From Xiphophorus maculatus (lineage: Eukaryota > Chordata > Actinopteri > Cyprinodontiformes > Poeciliidae), in the NCBI RefSeq assembly GCF_002775205.1, contig NC_036448.1:6169072-6233071 (forward strand): DNA of 64,000 bases, written 5' to 3'. The position numbers and the translations under genes are program-made. Positions 63,950-64,000 of the stretch are shown here, one piece after another. The notes beneath the pieces were generated by a model. It did no database searches and was not told where the DNA came from. It worked only from the letters and a program-made list of their open reading frames with translations. Each line of letters begins with the position of its first letter. Positions within the stretch are counted from its first letter, which is position 1.

Positions 63950-64000
63950 GTAAACCCCACACACAGAGATCTTCACGCACATCCTTTCTCACGCAAAGAC

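Overview
The window is vertebrate nuclear DNA, almost certainly from a teleost fish. Genes are split into many short exons with GT-AG introns of about 80 bp to 3 kb. Gene starts lie in GC-rich, CpG-rich patches. The introns and spacers are AT-rich and carry cut-and-paste DNA transposon debris (hAT-like, Tc1/mariner-like, TTAA-flanked MITEs, fold-back elements) and microsatellites. No rRNA, tRNA, CRISPR or prokaryotic operon structure was seen.

Layout. (1) 1-4650, minus strand: the 5' end of a GPR158/GPR179-family orphan receptor gene, with its first coding exon at 3125-3987 and the intron running off the left edge. (2) 4650-10430: repeat-rich spacer. (3) 10430-23347, plus strand: dis3l2, the exosome-independent 3'-5' exoribonuclease, with 20 coding exons reconstructed to a continuous 1042-codon frame. 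(4) 23348-29097: spacer and 3' UTR with transposon relics. (5) 29098-57260, plus strand: a complete class VII unconventional myosin, best matched to MYO7B. Its 48 coding exons join without a frame break into about 2147 residues: motor, IQ neck, Ser/Glu-rich linker, MyTH4-FERM, SH3, MyTH4-FERM. (6) 57260-59640: AT-rich spacer. (7) 59640-end, plus strand: the 5' end of tlk1 (Tousled-like kinase 1), with three coding exons before the window ends.

The genes do not form an operon or an obvious shared pathway. They are an RNA decay enzyme, an actin motor, a chromatin-assembly kinase and a membrane receptor. The human orthologues DIS3L2, MYO7B and TLK1 are all on chromosome 2q, which fits an old linkage group and supports the MYO7B assignment.

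The most notable points are an AT-AC (U12-type) intron in the second MyTH4 domain of the myosin, which looks like a stop codon if ignored; a GC-AG intron exactly inside an IQ motif; a 25-codon upstream ORF whose TGA overlaps the tlk1 start ATG; a 20-nt microexon in dis3l2; a roughly 200-residue Lys/Gln-rich N-terminal extension on Dis3l2; and several repeat families present as two to five copies within the window. No clearly new biological system was found. All exon boundaries come from reading splice consensus, phase and protein similarity by eye.
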